Shown here piece by piece: positions 63,549 to 64,000 of a stretch of 64,000 bases of DNA (its first letter is position 1; every line of letters begins with the position of its first letter). A program made the position numbers and the translations under genes. The stretch is from assembly GCF_005280585.1 (NCBI RefSeq), contig NZ_SZVO01000008.1, forward strand, positions 124,001 through 188,000. Reading direction: 5' to 3'. The notes beneath the pieces were generated by a model. The model saw nothing but the letters and a program-made list of their open reading frames with translations, made no database searches and was not told where the DNA came from. The DNA is from Dyadobacter frigoris. GTDB lineage: Bacteria > Bacteroidota > Bacteroidia > Cytophagales > Spirosomataceae.

Positions 63549-64000
63549 TCTCTTCTTCCATTCCCATCCAACTTTTACGCCAGCCCAAAGATTGTTTTTT
63601 GGAGCACTGTTGTAGTAGCGGCTTCCGAATGCGTTTAAGTCATAACCAAGGCTGTAAATAGCGGCATTAACTTTTTCAGCAGAGGCAGAAAGTTCGCTGT
63701 AAAAATGATTTCCCCAGCTTTTTTTCCAGGCAGCGCGGGCTGTGAATTGGTTGTAAGGCGTATTTTTTACAGTGTTCGCATCATTCAGATAAAGTGAGCT
63801 GCCGTGCTGATACGTGGCGTAAAATGAAAATCCGTATTTGAACTTTGCATCGAGACCAGTAGTTTGAATAAGTCTTGGAATTCCGGGAATCAGTTTTCCG
63901 CTAAGGTTGACATCACCCGACTGGTAGTTGTCGTAGGTATATTTGGTGTAGGTTCCTGAATCCCAGATTCTTAATGAAACAGGTGATTTTGGATTGGTTA
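63546..64000 (-). CDS. TonB-dependent receptor, C-terminal part of the barrel
   Basis: Partial gene running off the window end. The last 150 codons on the minus strand end VGWEWKKR. They are beta-strand rich, as in a TonB barrel: YDNYQSGDVNLSGKLIPGIP, FSFYATYQHGSSLYLNDANT, then NQFTARAAWKKSWGNHFYSE and the final YNSAPKNNLWAGVKVGWEW. The opening IPGIPRL and the strand pattern are those of siderophore-type receptors. The plug lies outside the window, so substrate is unknown. Its stop lies in a heptamer repeat. Confidence 0.8.
   Translation of the reverse strand, partial: TNPKSPVSLRIWDSGTYTKYTYDNYQSGDVNLSGKLIPGIPRLIQTTGLDAKFKYGFSFYATYQHGSSLYLNDANTVKNTPYNQFTARAAWKKSWGNHFYSELSASAEKVNAAIYSLGYDLNAFGSRYYNSAPKNNLWAGVKVGWEWKKR

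Overview
The window looks like chromosome from a member of the Bacteroidota, most likely order Cytophagales and close to Dyadobacter or Spirosoma. This is inferred from gene content only. The signs are SusC/SusD pairs, FecR-regulated TonB receptors, type IX secretion tails, a sphingolipid operon, promoter elements of the TAnnTTTG type, and almost no Shine-Dalgarno sequences. I see no rRNA, tRNA, CRISPR array, prophage or intact insertion sequence.

Region 1 (1-17.5 kb, all plus strand) is a carbohydrate uptake and oxidation block. It opens with the tail of a sugar ABC permease and its binding lipoprotein. A secreted FG-GAP propeller, an SGNH-fold protein with altered catalytic blocks and a very large propeller/HEAT/cytochrome c protein follow. 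Next comes an ECF sigma, FecR, SusC (with STN domain) and SusD cascade, a DUF4380 protein and a quinoprotein dehydrogenase carrying a cytochrome c domain. The block probably binds a glycan-derived substrate outside the cell, imports it and oxidises it in the periplasm.

Region 2 (17.5-25.2 kb) has a second sigma-factor unit: an ECF sigma, a membrane protein with a duplicated motif (probable anti-sigma), a DUF4097 protein and two paralogous outer-membrane barrels. Around it lie three decayed genes: a quinoprotein sugar dehydrogenase, an Asp-box protein and an ArsC-like phosphatase.

Region 3 (25.2-34.8 kb) has a three-gene signalling operon (a 1495-residue PAS/GAF histidine kinase, a single-domain response regulator, and a receiver-PAS-DHp protein with no ATPase domain). 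A small DNA-alkylation repair group (Ada-type zinc domain, AlkA, a DinB-fold protein) follows. A gene graveyard with a response regulator broken by in-frame stops closes the region.

Region 4 (34.8-46.1 kb) is the most interesting part. A TetR regulator precedes ten co-directional genes that together look like a ceramide and inositol-phosphoceramide pathway: serine palmitoyltransferase, a GNAT/YghO-like acyltransferase, a CerR-like reductase, a PgpA-type phosphatase, GtrA, a DUF5686 outer-membrane protein, a CDP-alcohol phosphatidyltransferase, a DUF4833 protein, a fatty-acid 2-hydroxylase and an AUR1-like PAP2 transferase. A strong terminator ends the run.

Region 5 (46.2-64 kb) begins with clustered gene fragments, two of which are partial copies of genes 2.5 and 7 kb downstream. 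It continues with an HExxHxxGxxH lipoprotein protease, three glycosyltransferase-like genes, an MsbA-like exporter, a Tat-type aldo/keto reductase, an M43 protease and a choice-of-anchor A adhesin (both with type IX tails), DNA polymerase IV, OsmC, HemW and the end of a TonB receptor. The glycosyltransferases and exporter suggest surface polysaccharide or LPS-core work next to the lipid cluster.
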